Positions 11,901 to 23,852 of a DNA stretch of 64,000 nt are shown in pieces (positions within the stretch are counted from its first letter, which is position 1; each line of letters starts with the position of its first letter). The position numbers and the translations under genes were made by a program. The stretch comes from Moniliella sp. 'wahieum' (Eukaryota > Basidiomycota > Moniliellomycetes > Moniliellales > Moniliellaceae). The notes beneath the pieces are model-generated. The model worked only from the letters and a program-made list of their open reading frames with translations, made no database searches and was not told where the DNA came from. The stretch spans positions 248,001 to 312,000 of the forward strand of contig RSEE01000058.1 of the NCBI GenBank assembly GCA_003971905.1, written 5' to 3'.

Positions 11901-14900
11901 TGCCTGGCATTGAGGTTCCATTTACCTGACGACTAGACCTTGGTCACACCAATTGCCGATGTTCCCCTGGCTAATCTGAATACGCATGTCCCCGTAGAGC
12001 ACACCCTGCCGTACGACGCCAAATTGATTCCCTTAACTCGGCCAGCTACCATGAGCGCGTATAGGAAGGACTCGTGTTGACTAGGTGGTTCCGGTAGCAT
12101 TTGCTAGCAGAAGACACGAAATGGTATGGCCGGGTGGGATTTTGAAACGATGCAAAGTTTTGCATGTAGCCGGCAGTTGGCCCCCCGCGCTGCACATCAT
12201 TGACATCAACGACCTCTTTTGCGCCGTCGCTGTCATCACCGACCTCTTTTTCGACGTCGCTCACATCATTTTCCTCAAAACCAGGCAAACACGTCGCCGA
12301 TGTCAGCCCGGACATCGCTGATATTTTTTTTACTTCTTTTTGAAATCCGTTGTGTAGTTTTCTTGGAAGGCATCACAGCATATCACCACATGCGCAGGGA
12401 AATTCACAATGAATGGGCACCGTGCCCGTTTCATTCCCGTTAAGCAATGAGGGTGCTTCGAACCGAACACCGTCGGTCAATTTCGAGAAGGGGCCTGTCG
12501 AGGGTTTAAACACCTTTCCGGAGGAAGACGAATCCCCTTAGATTACTCGCTTTGAATAGGTTGTGCGAACCCAGACAACACGAAGACGCTCAACCATAAC
12601 ATCCAGCGTCAGTATCTGTTCTGGTGTTATTGTAACCTGCTCTGTACTTTCAGAGATACAGTGGACGAGGTTACTCACTTGTTCACATGATCATATCCAG
12701 AATGAAGGGGGAAAGCCGTCAAGAGGTGCTCGCTAATTACTCAAAATGGATGGATGTGTTCTGGTATTCTGATCCATGCCTCTCTTGGAATGCATGATGC
12801 GAGGGAAGATTTGAGCTGTTGTCAATGTTGCTAGGTGCTTCAGTCAATGGCCTGCTGGCTTTCTAAAAGGGAGAATGAGACGCAATGTGAACGAAGAGGT
12901 GGGCGCAATCTGTTCCAGCGCAAGTGTGAGGACCATCGGCAGGCATCCATATACTTGCTTCTGGGTGAACTAGAGATGAATTGGGAAGATACGTGTTGGT
13001 GAGACAAACAAGCCGATGGACAGGAGACATCGGGGATAGCCACATCAGTCCTAGTTTCAGCACCGCAACAAAAAAACCCAACAGCTGAGGCTGAGGGCTG
13101 AGAGCGAGTTGGACCTTGGATCTCGGACCTGATAAAGATAATCATCGCATGCCGGAGATGACGCAGGCCTAGCAGGGTTATATGGCCCTCGTGGACGGCG
13201 TGAGTCAGATAGAGGGATTGAGGAATGGTCCAAGATGCCACCGCGTGTAGGGGCTCTACCTAGTAATGCTATGAGAGAAGCTATCGATCAAGGCCATTAG
13301 GTGGCGGCAAGCTAGTACTAAAGACTAGGGAGCGGCGAGGGCGAAGGAAGCATTGTTGAATGTAGTGAATTAGTCAAAGTTCACATGCCCCTTGAACTCA
13401 CCGGAGGAAGGAGGAGCATCCGGGTATTATCACGGGGACTTTGCGAAAAACCAGCTCTTCTCCCTGTTCAAACTGTATCAGAAACAAAACCAATAAAATG
13501 ACAGTGACAGAGCTGGTAAGCCTGGATGAAACAGGCCCAAGGTATGACGGGTATTGTCTGACACCCCTTCTTATTTCTCTGTAATTTTTGAAGTCCATCT
13601 GCTGGGTTTGCTCGTTTTTTTGACGCTGGCCGCAACTTTCCCTTGTACTATACCGGAATGTCCTCCTGCTCATACCAATATCATAATGCTCCCTATTTAT
13701 TATTCTCCATTTCACTGAACGAGCTCAAGGCTGGGACAGGGGAATCGCTACGTGAAACCGAACCGTTCATCTTGCGCGAGTTACTCGGAAGCCCACCAAA
13801 GTTGAGGAACCAGGGAGCTTGCCAGGATATCCGAGCCTCCGGTTTTCGTCATCCGGTCCCGTACCCACTGAAGCGCGTGTGGACACGGATGAACGTGGTT
13901 GATATGCCGCAACCATTCCCATCATCAGCTCCTGAACAAATCATTTTCACCATTGCGAGAGAATGGCACTGACGTTAATTCTGTAGCAGACAATGTGTTG
14001 GGGCGTTCGATTTGACCGTGCGTGCTCTACGGCATCTATTGGCTCGCGACATATGACAATTTGGTTGGCTTGATGCCGAGCCGAGAGCTTTCCTCCTGCA
14101 AGTATTATTGAACAAGAAAAGGTCCATAAACTGACGTGGCTGCCTGCACACGAGTGCTAGATCGACGGGGCTCTCGCAACAGATACATGTGGCCCGGCTC
14201 AGGAAATTTGGAGGATCAACAACGAACATCTGAGCGCCGTGATGTGAACAATTGGAGAAATGTTAGTCCATCTTTACTTCCGCTCTTAGTCTAACCATAG
14301 CAAATGATCAAGATGCGGCCTCCAGATACTAGACAAAGTATTGCATCTAGTCAAAACTAAGGGTCCTTGGGCAATGGGCAGCGGAAAGTCAACTATCGTT
14401 CCACGGTCAGCATGAAACTGTTCGGAATCAGTTTGTTTCGCAACATATGGCAATTCAGGGGTGTATGGAATTCATAACGTCGCCATTAAGCTAATGCTGA
14501 GATGGCATGGGGAGCCAAGTCATGCGTCAGTTGAGCTTTCAGTAAAGTCACGTCCCTGCTCCAAAGATCTATCCTCTACATCTGGCTTCCTTGAATAGTG
14601 CTTGACCGATTTGCGGGAAAACTAAAGTGCTCCCCTGAGATTAAATCAGTTTTGATAGAAACAAATGAGAACGAGTGAGATCATGGCGTTGAACCTCCGC
14701 CCCTTCCAGAATGATTTCCATATCAACAATCATCATTGCCAACTATTGAGTCCGGCACGACCATTTCAGTCAACCCCCTAGCATTGGTTTTGGTGCATCA
14801 CAGTTCTGTAACCAACAGAAAAAGAAAGAGTGAAGTAGGGGTTCTGATCCAAGTCCATCTCCTTCGCATCTGACAAGGAAGATGTGACACTTCCATAGCC

Positions 14901-17900
14901 ATGGAAAGTCAGATGGTGAATATTCCTGTAAGTTTTTGCAACACCGCTTCAGCGTTTCTGTTGTCATCGGTGACACCTAGACTCAATCCTCAAGTGTAAA
15001 AACAATTAAACACTTCTGGCCTTCCTTTCAGCAGTGTGTTGCCTTTAAAATGATGCTAAAGGGTTCTGGTTTTCCAAGCAGCGAAAAGGCATCCCATTGG
15101 AGAGAATACCCTTTTTGGCCAGCTGAGTGCACGTCTCCCCACCTTGTCATCTTGGGCTTTTCTCCTTTCAGACGAGGTCCTCCATGGGTAGGCTGCCAGT
15201 CAGGGAGAGCTCGCCCACTCAGGACAGATATAGAGGTATCAACTCACATCAAGAGGGCCTTTGGAGGCGGACTCCTGGGGAATTAGAGGGTACTTGTTTG
15301 TTTGGGGCTGAGGGTGAACCCGAAAAGGGCTCTGAAGGAGGTGAGGTTTTCCACAAAATAGCAGAATGCATGTCTCTGTGCAACAAGGCAGCATAGACAC
15401 TTGTGTGGTTTCGGTAGTAGTATCAAGAGCTATCCAAACTGGAGGCGGGAAGAAAGGAAGAGGGAACCCTGTTTATCTGAGATGTGTGCTGGGATTGGAG
15501 CAGGAGCTGGTCGGGGATTGACAGTGAACTCTCAGTGGATCGAGCGCTGGAAGGCTGGAAGAGAGAGATCGCTGGATAGTAGTATGCCACAAGGCCCATA
15601 GCAGCCGCAATTATTATTTCCGTTGCAGGCGCTACCTCTTTTATCGCAAAATCCTGTATTCTATCTGGTGTCCCCTTGCGCAGGAACGCAAAATGTGATC
15701 TGCCTTCAGCCATTTATAGTCTCTCACCAGACCACTGCGGCTTGAATACATTCTTATTGTTGCATTGCAGGCGGGTCGCCTGTATGAAGAAACCCAGACC
15801 AACGCTATATGGGCTATAAGATGCATTTTGGAGACAGACGAGCGCCAACGTTTATTTTCCGTCCTCACCTCTCAACACCAGCTTCGCCATGACTCAACCA
15901 TGACTCAACCACTGTGGGGGGGACAGTTAATCAGCTGCAGAGGGTCCCCCGGCTTTTAACGTACCAAGCTCTCCCTTCAGGCCCACGTTTTGGTCCCCTT
16001 TTACTCACGGCGAACCGGAGGGGCTTGCCTCTCATCCCGGACCCAGCAGTCAAGGATATCACCGCATGGCAGGCCACACCATTACTACGGAATGTACCTA
16101 ACCGAAGGGAAGAGGTTGTCATTTCCATATCGACTGATGAATGCAGACCGTGGGGGATCTCACACGTACTCGGAAATACAGGCAAGGCTTGAAAGGGACA
16201 CAACGCAAATGATAGATGTGATGATGAAGAAAATGGGTTATAAACTAAGTGATCAGGGCGGGGATCTGTCGACGGAGATGGGAGATGCTCTCCTCTGTAA
16301 AAGTTGTGCTACACATCTTCGATCGGAATAGTTTTAATGGGAATAAAAGGCAGTGTGCAAGATGCGACTGTCTTCGCCAGGGATCGACCAGAGCGACAGA
16401 GCCCTAGAGCCGATTTGTCCGGTGTGGCCTGTTCATTGATGCCGTAAGGAAATTGTGGCTCCGACACTGCCATTTCGTGCGAGAAGATCCATACTACCGA
16501 GAACGTATCCCTTTGTGTACGAGCGTGTGCTGGCCGGTGGCGAGTCCTGCAGACTCCTTTGGTATCCTGACATCTCGAAAAGGAGATCTTATTATACCAA
16601 CACCCCTCAGTCATGGATGGAAAGAACTAGAACTCTCAACTGTACTATGCGAAGAAGACTATATATCCAAGAGGGGGGTGCAATGACTAATGACTGTTGA
16701 CATCCCTATTAATACCCCAAGAGGAAGGGGGAGGGCGTTCCAGGCATGACTTTGAGCCCCAGGCTGGGCGGGCCCGACAAAAGGGCGTGGCCCCCGCGTA
16801 GTACACGCTCACCAATTGTCCGAAGAATCACTTTTTCTCATTGTGCCCCGCTTGATGTATCTCTATTCCCTTCGTCTCATCCCCCATGTCTGCGCCCTTT
16901 CTATCCTCTTCGTTGTTGCTGCTCCACCCTATTTTTGCTCGGATCTCCACTGCAATAGAGTCCTCCTTTAGTTTACACTCCTTTTAAGCGTTCCTTAGCA
17001 TGGCCACCTTTCGATCAGTTCGCTTTTGCCCTCCTAGTCCATAGGGTGAACCTTCCCACTTCAGATCCGGACCCTAACGTGTACCCTATCCGTCAGATGC
17101 TGCCAGTCTCTGCTTGACGACCGGGAAGTCCACTTGCCACCTGGAAGGTTTAGATTTCTCGATCACTCGTTTCTATCCCCTGTAGGCCGACTCCGAGGGG
17201 TATTAGGGAAGATGACTCCGACAGGAAAGTCAGCAACTCCGGTCACAGTACCCCTGATCCTTTAGTCAACGAAGGAGGGAGAATGGTGCGGGTGTATCGT
17301 GAACTCATATGTCTATAGAAACCCAACGTACTTTTTGGGTAGAGGCTCATCCTCATCTGTGATTGTAAAGGTGTGGACCCACATCGTGTGGGGTAGAGCA
17401 TGATGCCATGGGGACAGCGTGTTGCCAAAGTCCGTTTACCACCGTTGATGTCCAACTTCCCTCCTCTCATCAGAACTTTGTAGGGGTGTCGAGAGCACTG
17501 CGTCGCCTCTGGAACGCCAAGAGGGAGCTGCTTCGGCTGCTGGAACAAGCAGAGAATGCGACAAGAACGCCAAGTATACCCGGGACGCACTCAAGAGCCG
17601 TTTTCCGCCCTGGTTTTGACGACGCAAGGACCGGCTTAAGCTTGGTGGCGCTTCCAAGCAACCCCCGCATTGAAGGTGATGAACTGTTCGGTTTACAGAG
17701 ATAGCGTTCCCCCTGTCCCAGCCTTAAAGCTTAAGCTCTGTCAATGAAATGCATTCAGAAGAAGGGTGTGGTCCGTCCCCCCCTTTTGCTGGTGCCTATA
17801 ACCATTGCACGCTTCCCAAGTTATTGATCTGTGATGAAACTTGCTTTCATCACTTGTGAGCGGAAGACACGTTCTCGGCTAGTAGTAGCAGTCTGTGCAT

Positions 17901-18291
17901 CTGATGCTCTCACTACTAATAACTTCAGTGTCTATATACGGCCATTTTTCCTTTAGGCGTGCTTTCATTACTAGTAATTAAAGACTTGTGGCTCATTCGT
18001 TTGTCTCCGCACCCAGGGCGGCTGGTCCCCAGTTGCACACTTTTCCCATAGGACTTCCCATACAGTATTCCCGAGTCGCACTGTAGCCCCTAAAGAGGTT
18101 AAAGTAGGGTACATTTTCCATCATCTACTAGCGAGAAAGCAACGTCTCCTGCTGGGAAAATGTCCTGTGAAAAGCGAGAGAACACCCGCTCATATGAAAA
18201 CTGTCACCTTGCCCGGAAGTTTATTTTTGCTTCATCACCATTATTTCGTGCCCTCTGATGCATGATGTTCATCCCCCCCTAACGCGTAACG

Positions 18292-18312
18292 CCCCCCCCC
18301 CCCCCCCCCCCC
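18292..18312 (+). repeat. Poly(C) run of 21
   Basis: Twenty-one consecutive C follow ATCCCCCCCTAACGCGTAACG. True length is uncertain because homopolymers elsewhere in this window look miscounted. Confidence 0.9.
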
Positions 18313-19382
18313 TATGTGGAAAGAAGGGCGAAAGAACACTCTTCTTGGCATCCAAAAATCCAGTATCCTATCCTATTGCGGCCCTTCGGAGGCTGATATA
18401 CCCGCGATATAACCCTCTTCTTTCTGCACCCCCATCAAAAGCACCAGTCCCGCTTCCATGACCATTTGCACACAGTATGCGCGTACACAATAAAGGGCCG
18501 GGGAAAAAAAACGATACACTTGTGCGTGAAAAGTCGGGGGCACGCCCATTCAGGTCATGATATGCCCCAGTCGCTCACGTCGTCCTTTTTGGTAGTCCGA
18601 CGATGTGATGCATATATACTAGGCCCGATCTCATCTCATTCCTATCCTGTGGGCTAGTGTATAGCAGCAGTTTCCTGAGCCATCTTGCACATTTGGGTCA
18701 AGACCGCCTTGTCCTACGTTTGGGAGATCGGAGAGCAACTTGGTCAATACCCGAACCACAGAGCGTCGCGACCATATCCAAGTCCAAGAGCAAGTCCTAG
18801 CTTCGTTTAGCCCTGTGGCCGTCACGGGGAGCGCTTCCTGATGCCCATCCCCCTAGGCTACCGCTCCGGCAGAAGCGTCAATCCGTAGAGGTTAGAGGAG
18901 GGCATTGAACGTGGTCCATGCGGAGGGCCAAGGCGGGCGCATCCTGTCCCCAACTCTGTCTCCAGGTGCAGATGCAGCGGGGCATGGGGGGGGGAGGGCA
19001 TCGCGACGCTGTGCTGATGGGCCCAAGATTGGCAGTGCTGAGGTTGGGTGGACGAGCGGGAGATGGAGCGCACGCACCACCTCCACGCGGAGCGACTGGG
19101 CCAGGACGGTGCTATGCTGCAGATGAGACGCTGAGCGGTGAGCTCACCGGTGACCCCCAACACAGGATGGCTACGAGCGATGATCGATGACATCACGTGA
19201 TGCGTGGCGGCAGGTGCCCGAGAGGCGGCTTGGCTTGGCTGGGGCGGACGCGTTTGGTTGGGAACATCGCCCGCTGGGCCTGAGGCTTATGAGGATGGGG
19301 AGGGCGAGGGCGAGGGCGATCAGCGGATCGATGTGCCCGTCCATCGGTGAGGTGGATGCGCCCATCCTGGCGGGGCTCTCAA

Positions 19383-19440
19383 CTTCAAGGGGCGTCAAGC
19401 TTCAAGCTAGCGTCAAGCTCAAGCGTCAAGCTTCAAGCTC
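19383..19440 (+). repeat. CTTCAAG / GTCAAGCTTCAAG repeat cluster
   Basis: Within 58 bases the word TCAAG occurs eight times, in units such as GCGTCAAGCTTCAAGCT and GTCAAGCTCAAGC. A similar cluster lies at 63541-63673 and single CTTCAAGCTT-type palindromes lie in other spacers. It is about 220 bases before the DinB-like gene. Confidence 0.8.
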
Positions 19441-19661
19441 ATCAGGAGGCACGGGGAGCACAGGTGATGGAGTGGGCCCACCCTCAGATCACATCTGGAT
19501 CGGTGATCCGCCCGTCCTGTCGATCACAGCTGGGCAGCCGACCGCTGAGAACAATTTGGCGGCTTGCGGCGAATATACAGAGCCACCCTGGGGTTTTTTT
19601 GTTGTGCGGCTTCCCAACCCTTCTCTTCTCCCGCCGTCCAACTTCCCGCGTCCGTCTTGGC

Positions 19662-20244
19662 ATGTCCGATCCCTGGCTCTACTTTACCCCCACCAGCGAC
19701 GCCGAGGCGCAGCAGGCGCTCGTCCTCTGTGCCTCCGCCATCCTCGAGCGCGCCCGCACCCTCCTCCCGCTCATCCCCCCCGGCGGCCTCACCTTCCCCT
19801 CGCGCCTCCTGCCCGCCAGCACCGTCGGCAAGCACCTGCGCCATGCGCTCCTCCCTTTCTCCAGCTCACCTCCACCGCTCTCCTCGACGAGGCCGTGGTA
19901 GACTACGACTCCTCCCTGGCCCACGCAGGCTCGAGTGGGACCTTGCCGCGTTGGAGGAGACGCTGGTGCAGGTCCACAGCGCAGTCCTTGCCCTCGCCCC
20001 CCGCCTGCAACAGCAGGTCGAGGTGCATGCTACCACGCCCATCCGCCAGACCCTGCACTCGTCCATCGGCAGGGAACTCTGGTTTGCTGCTCTTCACGCC
20101 CTCCACCACTACACCTCCATCCGCACCATCCTGGCTGGAGAACTTCATGTCCAAGGCATTGACCCCGACTTTGACTTTAACCCCGCTACCCTCCGCCGGC
20201 GCGAAGAACACCGAGATTCTCTTTCCCGCCGCGCCCGGCTCTAG
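19662..20244 (+). CDS. DinB-like (four-helix, metal-binding) protein
   Basis: A short cytosolic-looking protein of about 190 residues. The C-terminal half, with LVQVHSAVLALAPRLQQQVEVH, SSIGRELWFAALHALHHYTS and GIDPDFDFNPATL, matches the pattern of fungal DinB-superfamily proteins, where histidines on the helices bind a metal; the HALHH group is the likely ligand set. Biochemical role is unknown for the fungal members. The start MSDPWLYFTP is the first Met of the frame, and ALVLCASAILERARTLLPLI follows. Frame jumps between about 19855 and 19935 separate the N-terminal half from the C-terminal half. No intron is evident. Assignment rests on recall of the family pattern, not on a search. Confidence 0.6.
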
Positions 20245-20538
20245 TTCCAAGTGTCTGTGTGCCTCCGCCATCCTGTTCCGCCCCGTCCTGTCTGGTCCTG
20301 TCCCGTCCCATCCTGTCCCATTCCATCGCCTCTTTCAGAAGTTTCTCCGCCCTCCGTCGGGATGATTGTCGCCCCCCCCCCCGTCTCACTGTCACCTTGT
20401 CCGGTTGTTACCTTGGCACCTAACCCCTACAGGAGGTGGCCATCAACTCCATGATACCCTGCATCGCGATGGGACGGATGGTCAATCAACAAAAAAATTC
20501 ATAGCAAACAGGTCCCGCGCACCCCGTTGCTTGAGTGA

Positions 20539-23500
20539 CTAGTACCCGCGATGCACCAAACGTCCCCCGCCCGAGCCGAACGGATGGGCTGGGAGCGGTG
20601 GACGAGGCGGCGACAACATGGCAGCCAACATTTCTGGATCCTCTTCCTCCCCTGCAGTGGCCGAGCCGGGGAAGGTCACCTCATCTTTGGTACCAGAGGA
20701 GGGATCGGCGCCTGAACCTGAATGACCCCCAGGATGTTCAATGGGCGTAATCTCCTCGGGGTCGGGGTCGACCAGTGAGGCTGCCCGCACAGGATCCAGC
20801 TCCCTCAACGTCAGGTATGCCCGTAGGGCCCTCTCCACCTCAGCATCGCGCTTGCCATCGCAAGTTCCGTTTCGGCGTCCCACTCTGCCTCCGAATCCCA
20901 CCGCTCCTCCCACGGGCCATCGACCAATCTGCGCAACCGCTCCCACAGACCGCCCTTGGACAAATCGATCACCACCCCTCCTTCAGGGGAATGGGTCACG
21001 CCTCCGGATTTGTCCGCCTGTGCCTCATCCTCCGCCTCCGCCTCCTCGTGCAGCTCATCGTACAACGCCGGATCATCCTCTGGGAAACACACATCCTCTT
21101 CGGGGTGTGGGTCCAGTTCACATTCATCGGCTTCCTCCAGGGGCGGGTGCACCTCCTCCGCCCCCTCCTCATTTCCCTGGCCGACAAGACCGATCCCCTG
21201 AGCGATGCGGTGAAGCTCGGAGGCAATCCGTTTGATTAGCGCAAGGTCCTTGTCGTACTTGTGCACAGCCAGCAGTGCATGTTTCTGTACGTTGGTCATG
21301 CCCCCCGTCGCACCCCCTTCACCGCCAAAGTAGGCTTCGCCACTTGCTTGCTCGTCCAACTGGGCTGTTGCGTCTTGCTCTTCCTGATCGTCCCTAGGGG
21401 CTTGGCGCGGGTCGGCCCATTGCGGTTCCCAAAAGTGCTCGGAGCCGGAGCCGGGAGGTACCCACTTGCCCCTACGAGGCACGAGGAGGGGATGCCCCTC
21501 TGTCGTAAATACATACTCGTCCAGAGAAATGTGAGAAGGCGGGGAAAAGAGGAGGTAATAGTACTTGAAGGTTTCGGCAAACACAAACGATTCCATCGTG
21601 TCCTGCTGGACCACCGGTACCACATTCACGTCCTGTACGTGCGCAAACCCGACGGGCGTCATAGCATGGTGCACCCACGACGCAAACATTTGCCATCCCC
21701 GTTCTTGCCAGATGTAATCGCCGGTAAGACGGTACATGTACAACACCGACTCGATCGTCTCGGGCCGACCCTTGTACTCTTTGCCGGTACGTTTTACGCC
21801 AATTTGCGGGTTGCCGCGCGGTTGTTCGGTTTCTGCTTGGAACCGATCGCGGTCCGTGGTGCGGAAAAAGGTGACATCTTCCGGCCCAAGTCCGGAAAGG
21901 GTCGCATTATATGACCAATAGCACGTTTCGGTCAGTCGTTGTGCTGCTACCAAATCCTCTCGCTCTCGTTCGGGCAACAGCTTGGCGCCCAGTCCCAGCA
22001 TGCCACCCGAAAAACAAGCGAGGTGCTCGAGTGTGAGGCTCAGACCGCCTTGTGGGCCATGTGCCTGGCCGACCACTAACAACGAGGTCCCCGGCACCGT
22101 TTTGATTTCGGCAAAGTGAGGTATGAGCGTCTCGAACGGCCGCCGCATACGTTTTGCCATACATGTCCACCCGCCCTCCCGTGATGTAGTGCGCCTTGAT
22201 CAGATACTCGTAGTAGGAATCGGCCATGCCGCCAAATGTATATGCGCCACTGGAGCCACTGCTTTCGGGACGAAGGTAGGTGGGCAGTAAACTCCCCGTC
22301 TTGGCCCGTCCGCCATTTATTGGCTTGGGGAGGGAAATGTTGTGGGCGAGCCAGTCGGCGGTACGCTGAACGGCAGTAAAGTAGGTCAGGTTACCCGTCA
22401 CCATCCAAAGGCGGGTGAATTCAACGACCAAGCTGCCCGCCTCGGCGAGGATGACGGTGCCAGCCGGGCCTGGGCGGACGGGGTGGCCGAGCTTGAGTCG
22501 GCCGAGAGGCACGCCACTAAATGTGGAGAACGCCGGAAGGAGCTGGGCCAACTCTTCGGCGCGATGGAGCATGAGCTGGTCGCCACTCAAGTCGTATGCG
22601 GCCAGCAGGCCACCCAGATACCGGATTGCCGTTTCAAACACGGGGATGCGGCCATCGGCTTGGCCATACGCGCTCCGCGCGCCACTCACTAGGGTAAAGT
22701 CAATGTCCCGCACGTGCTGGCGGGCATAGGCATACTCTCGGGGAAGACCCATGACCAACAAGGTGTCCAGCGCATCCACCACTGACGCGCCCCACCCATT
22801 GAAAGGGTCGGAGCTGCTGTTTGAAAGCGGACGCAGCTCATCGTGGCCCCACGCATGGGCCTTGTACCCCTCCCAGGCGCGGATAAACGCATTGCGCACC
22901 ATGCGCTGGCGCCACGCCGTCCTGCGTTCCCGTCCGGGCGACAAAAGGCCACCGCCATAGCGTGTGGGATGGGGGAATGCATATTGTACCCGTGGCAGGG
23001 GAGGGCGTGGGGTACTGAGCTGCTCAAGCGGGGGACGCCAGCCCTGGTAGGCACTGCCAGCGCGAAAATCTTCCCCCTCTGGCTGCTGCTGGCGGAGCGG
23101 GTAGGAAGCATGCTCAAACGCGGTGCGGCTGCCGTTGAGCAGCGGATCCCATCGGGGCGATTGCCACAGGTGAGCCGGGATGGGCCCTGCGGGCTGCGGG
23201 CGGGGAGGGGGACGAGAAGGAGGCGGGTGTTCGAGGAGGTGGAGGAGGTGCGGGGGCAACTCGCCTTGGTGCGGATTTTGGCCTGGTGGATACACGGGCG
23301 GGACTACGCCAGGCGCCAGGGCCGGCGGGAAGGCATTGGCGCTGAGCGGCGGCACATCCGACACGTGTGATGCCAGTTCCGGGTCAAAGGCGAGGGGGTA
23401 CGTCGCCCGCGGCGGAGCCGGTGCTCCGCCGGCGGAACGGGCGCGAAGAGTGGGACCAGCAGGCAGATGGGCACAACGAGACACGCGAGCACGCTCAGCG

Positions 23501-23633
23501 CGGTGCTCCACACGTTCTGCCCTGGTCGCGCGGGTGGGCGGGGAATGATGGTGCTGGTGCGGGTGCTGGTGCTGGTGCTGGGGGTGGAGGCTCTGCGGCT
23601 TTTAGTTGGGTGGTGAGGGGGAAGGGTCGGCAT
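20539..23633 (-). CDS. GH47 alpha-1,2-mannosidase with acidic C-terminal tail
   Basis: Class I alpha-mannosidase trims N-glycans in the ER/Golgi or acts in ER-associated degradation. The protein is type II: a basic cytosolic start, then a membrane anchor (WSTALSVLACLVVPICLLVP), a Pro-rich stem and the catalytic barrel. Seen: AFIRAWEGYKAHAWGHDELRP, GWGASVVDALDTLLVMGL, LAEAGSLVVEFTRL, YGGMADSYYEYLIK-like segment, RPETIESVLYMYRLTGD, DTMESFVFAETFKYYYLLF and the calcium-site TTEGHP. After this the same frame runs on about 200 residues, with KYDKDLALIKRIASELHRI and a Glu/Asp-rich stretch, then continues in another frame to the stop at 20539. Most GH47 enzymes end just after TEGHP, so the tail is unusual. 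Frame jumps lie near 23420, 22140 and 20930. It is divergent from Ric8. Confidence 0.9.
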
Positions 23634-23852
23634 CCTCTCGCCACTTCCACGGCGATGCGGGAGCAGCGACCATGGCCGTCGTCGTCGTCGTCGACGGGAA
23701 GCGCACCCACGGCGTTTGGAGAATGGCTCAGATTGCGAGATAATGGAGGCCCTATTATTTTCCACGTGGCCGCGCCTGACGTAACCGCACGTGATGGTGG
23801 TGGTGGCCGGTCCCACACCGCCGCCACCACCACCACCATCACGCTCGACTCA
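23634..23852. promoter_or_regulatory. Shared divergent promoter, GH47 / Ric8
   Basis: Only about 220 bases separate the two start codons, so both promoters must lie here. It contains short GTCGTCGTCGTCG and CCACCACCACCACC runs, the CACGTGGCCGCG and CGCACGTGATGG E-box-like words, and no obvious TATA box. Confidence 0.55.

Larger units (their letters stand above)
9131..19661. other. Long gene-poor, less GC-rich block
   Basis: More than 10 kb holds no ORF I can assign and no rRNA, tRNA or clear mobile element. Small features: TATATATATATTG near 9738, GACGTC/GATGTC-rich stretches at about 11700-11770 and 12190-12310 (imperfect copies of CATCACCGACCTCTTTTT), and a weak hairpin around 11492-11530. 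From about 18860 GC rises again toward the DinB-like gene, and a GCGATGATCGATGACATCACG element lies near 19177. Confidence 0.5.

Noticed and set aside
12190-12310. Imperfect repeats of CATCACCGACCTCTTTTT with an acidic minus-strand reading (DVSDVEKEVGDDSDGAKE)
   Set aside because: Short, surrounded by non-coding-like DNA and without a start context; kept only as a note in the gene-poor block.
17408-17704. Open frame with RALRRLWNAKRELLRLLEQ
   Set aside because: One amphipathic stretch without any further motif or neighbouring coding-like sequence; not enough for a gene.
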